Shown here one piece after another: positions 5,711 through 6,277 of a stretch of DNA of 6,277 bases. Origin of the DNA: Chitinophagaceae bacterium. GTDB taxonomy: Bacteria; Bacteroidota; Bacteroidia; Chitinophagales; Chitinophagaceae. Under the pieces are notes generated by a model. It worked only from the letters and a program-made list of their open reading frames with translations, was not told the origin of the DNA and did no database searches. The position numbers and the translations under genes were made by a program. The DNA is taken from NCBI GenBank assembly GCA_021151685.1, contig JAGKWS010000155.1, positions 1-6,277 of the forward strand, read 5' to 3'. Positions within the stretch are counted from its first letter, which is position 1, and every line of letters starts with the position of its first letter.

Positions 5711-6235
5711 TTAGTTATAGTTTACTGTTACCGGTACGCCAGTAGCGTTGGTGTACAAACCACTTGCCTGACCAGCAGCAACGTTCAGTGTAGCACCTAC
5801 ATTCAGGGTTTCTGTACCACCTGCGCTCAAAAGGCCGGTTGTAGATGGCATAGAGGTAAAGTTGTCAACAGTCATAGTGTGTGAAGCACCGTCAACTATA
5901 ATACATGATGTAGGCAGCGAGATAGCATATGTGTAACCTGCCTGTCCGCTTACTGTGAAGCTGGCTGCAGATACAGTACCGGTAGTGGCTGGCAATGTAA
6001 CACCACCTGCACCGCCTGTGGTACGGGTACCAGCCGGAGCCAATACAGCAGTACCTGCCAATGTAGCCGATACGGCCACATTACCGAAGTTCATGTCTAC
6101 GTTCTTAACGATAGAAATGGGCGTAACGATGTTGGCAGAAGCAGAAGCAGTAGCAGTTGCCTGTGCGTGAGATGTTGTTGCGAAACCGAAAGTGGCAACA
6201 GCGGCAATAGCAAGAGATTTGATGATGTTTTTCAT
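5711..6235 (-). CDS. Secreted DUF4402 domain protein
   Basis: A 174-residue exported protein. Residues 1-24 are a clear signal peptide (MKNIIKSLAIAAVATFGFA, ending SHA before Gln25). The mature part is an Ala/Thr/Gly-rich beta-sandwich-like domain matching DUF4402. Its blocks are ANIVTPISIVKNVDMNFGNV (34-53), ASFTVSGQAGYTYAISLP (91-108) and a C-terminal LNVGATLNVAAGQ...GVPVTVNYN (144-174) that ends on the final strand. There is one cysteine (Cys111). There is no T9SS tail, so the mature protein may be periplasmic, or reach the surface by another route. DUF4402 proteins are common in Bacteroidetes and Proteobacteria and are sometimes compared to pilus-like or spore-coat-like beta-sandwich subunits; the role is unknown. 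The leader visible to the window edge is A/C-rich without a Shine-Dalgarno sequence. The promoter probably lies beyond 6277. Confidence 0.88.
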   Translation of the reverse strand: MKNIIKSLAIAAVATFGFATTSHAQATATASASANIVTPISIVKNVDMNFGNVAVSATLAGTAVLAPAGTRTTGGAGGVTLPATTGTVSAASFTVSGQAGYTYAISLPTSCIIVDGASHTMTVDNFTSMPSTTGLLSAGGTETLNVGATLNVAAGQASGLYTNATGVPVTVNYN

Positions 6236-6277
6236 TGTAGTTTGTTTTGTTTGCTTGTGTTGTGATTATTATATATC

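Overview
The window looks like chromosomal DNA of a Bacteroidetes bacterium, probably close to the Chitinophagaceae. This rests on a secreted protein with a C-terminal type IX secretion (T9SS) sorting domain, a DUF4402 secreted protein, A-rich leaders without clear Shine-Dalgarno sequences, and TAnnTTTG-type -7 promoter boxes. There are six credible genes and no sign of a mobile element, CRISPR array, tRNA or rRNA.

Layout. Positions 55-1875 (minus) encode a secreted beta-propeller protein with a T9SS tail. A 523-base divergent gap (1876-2398) follows. It holds a putative leftward promoter, a set of inverted repeats that could form two mutually exclusive hairpins, an intrinsic-terminator-like hairpin with no gene in front of it, and a Crp/Fnr-type operator with a -7 box. 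Three plus-strand genes come next: a thioredoxin (2399-2755, with its own terminator), a Crp/Fnr-family regulator (2841-3473), and a 473-residue metallo-beta-lactamase/pseudorhodanese/rhodanese protein of the CstB-type persulfide dioxygenase architecture (3594-5015, with its own terminator). A small DUF1801 gene follows (5217-5597, plus). It converges on a DUF4402 secreted protein (5711-6235, minus) across a 23-bp perfect-stem hairpin that can end transcription in both directions. Positions 1-54 lie downstream of the first gene and show nothing I can name.

How the parts work together. The central block (2339-5070) reads as a reactive-sulfur module. The dioxygenase-sulfurtransferase would oxidise low-molecular-weight persulfides, and the thioredoxin could reduce persulfidated thiols or take sulfane sulfur from the rhodanese. 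The regulator between them is the natural candidate to control both. The main observation supports this: a near-palindromic GTGTGAC-N3-TGTC motif lies before the thioredoxin and again before the dioxygenase, each 36 bases (start to start) from an identical ACCTTTGAC promoter block. This is the geometry expected of a class II Crp/Fnr activator centred near -41.5. The regulator lacks the FNR Fe-S cysteines and the residues that bind cAMP in CRP, but carries a C-x5-C pair where the phosphate-binding cassette would be, so thiol or persulfide sensing is a reasonable hypothesis. The secreted proteins at the two ends are probably unrelated to this module.
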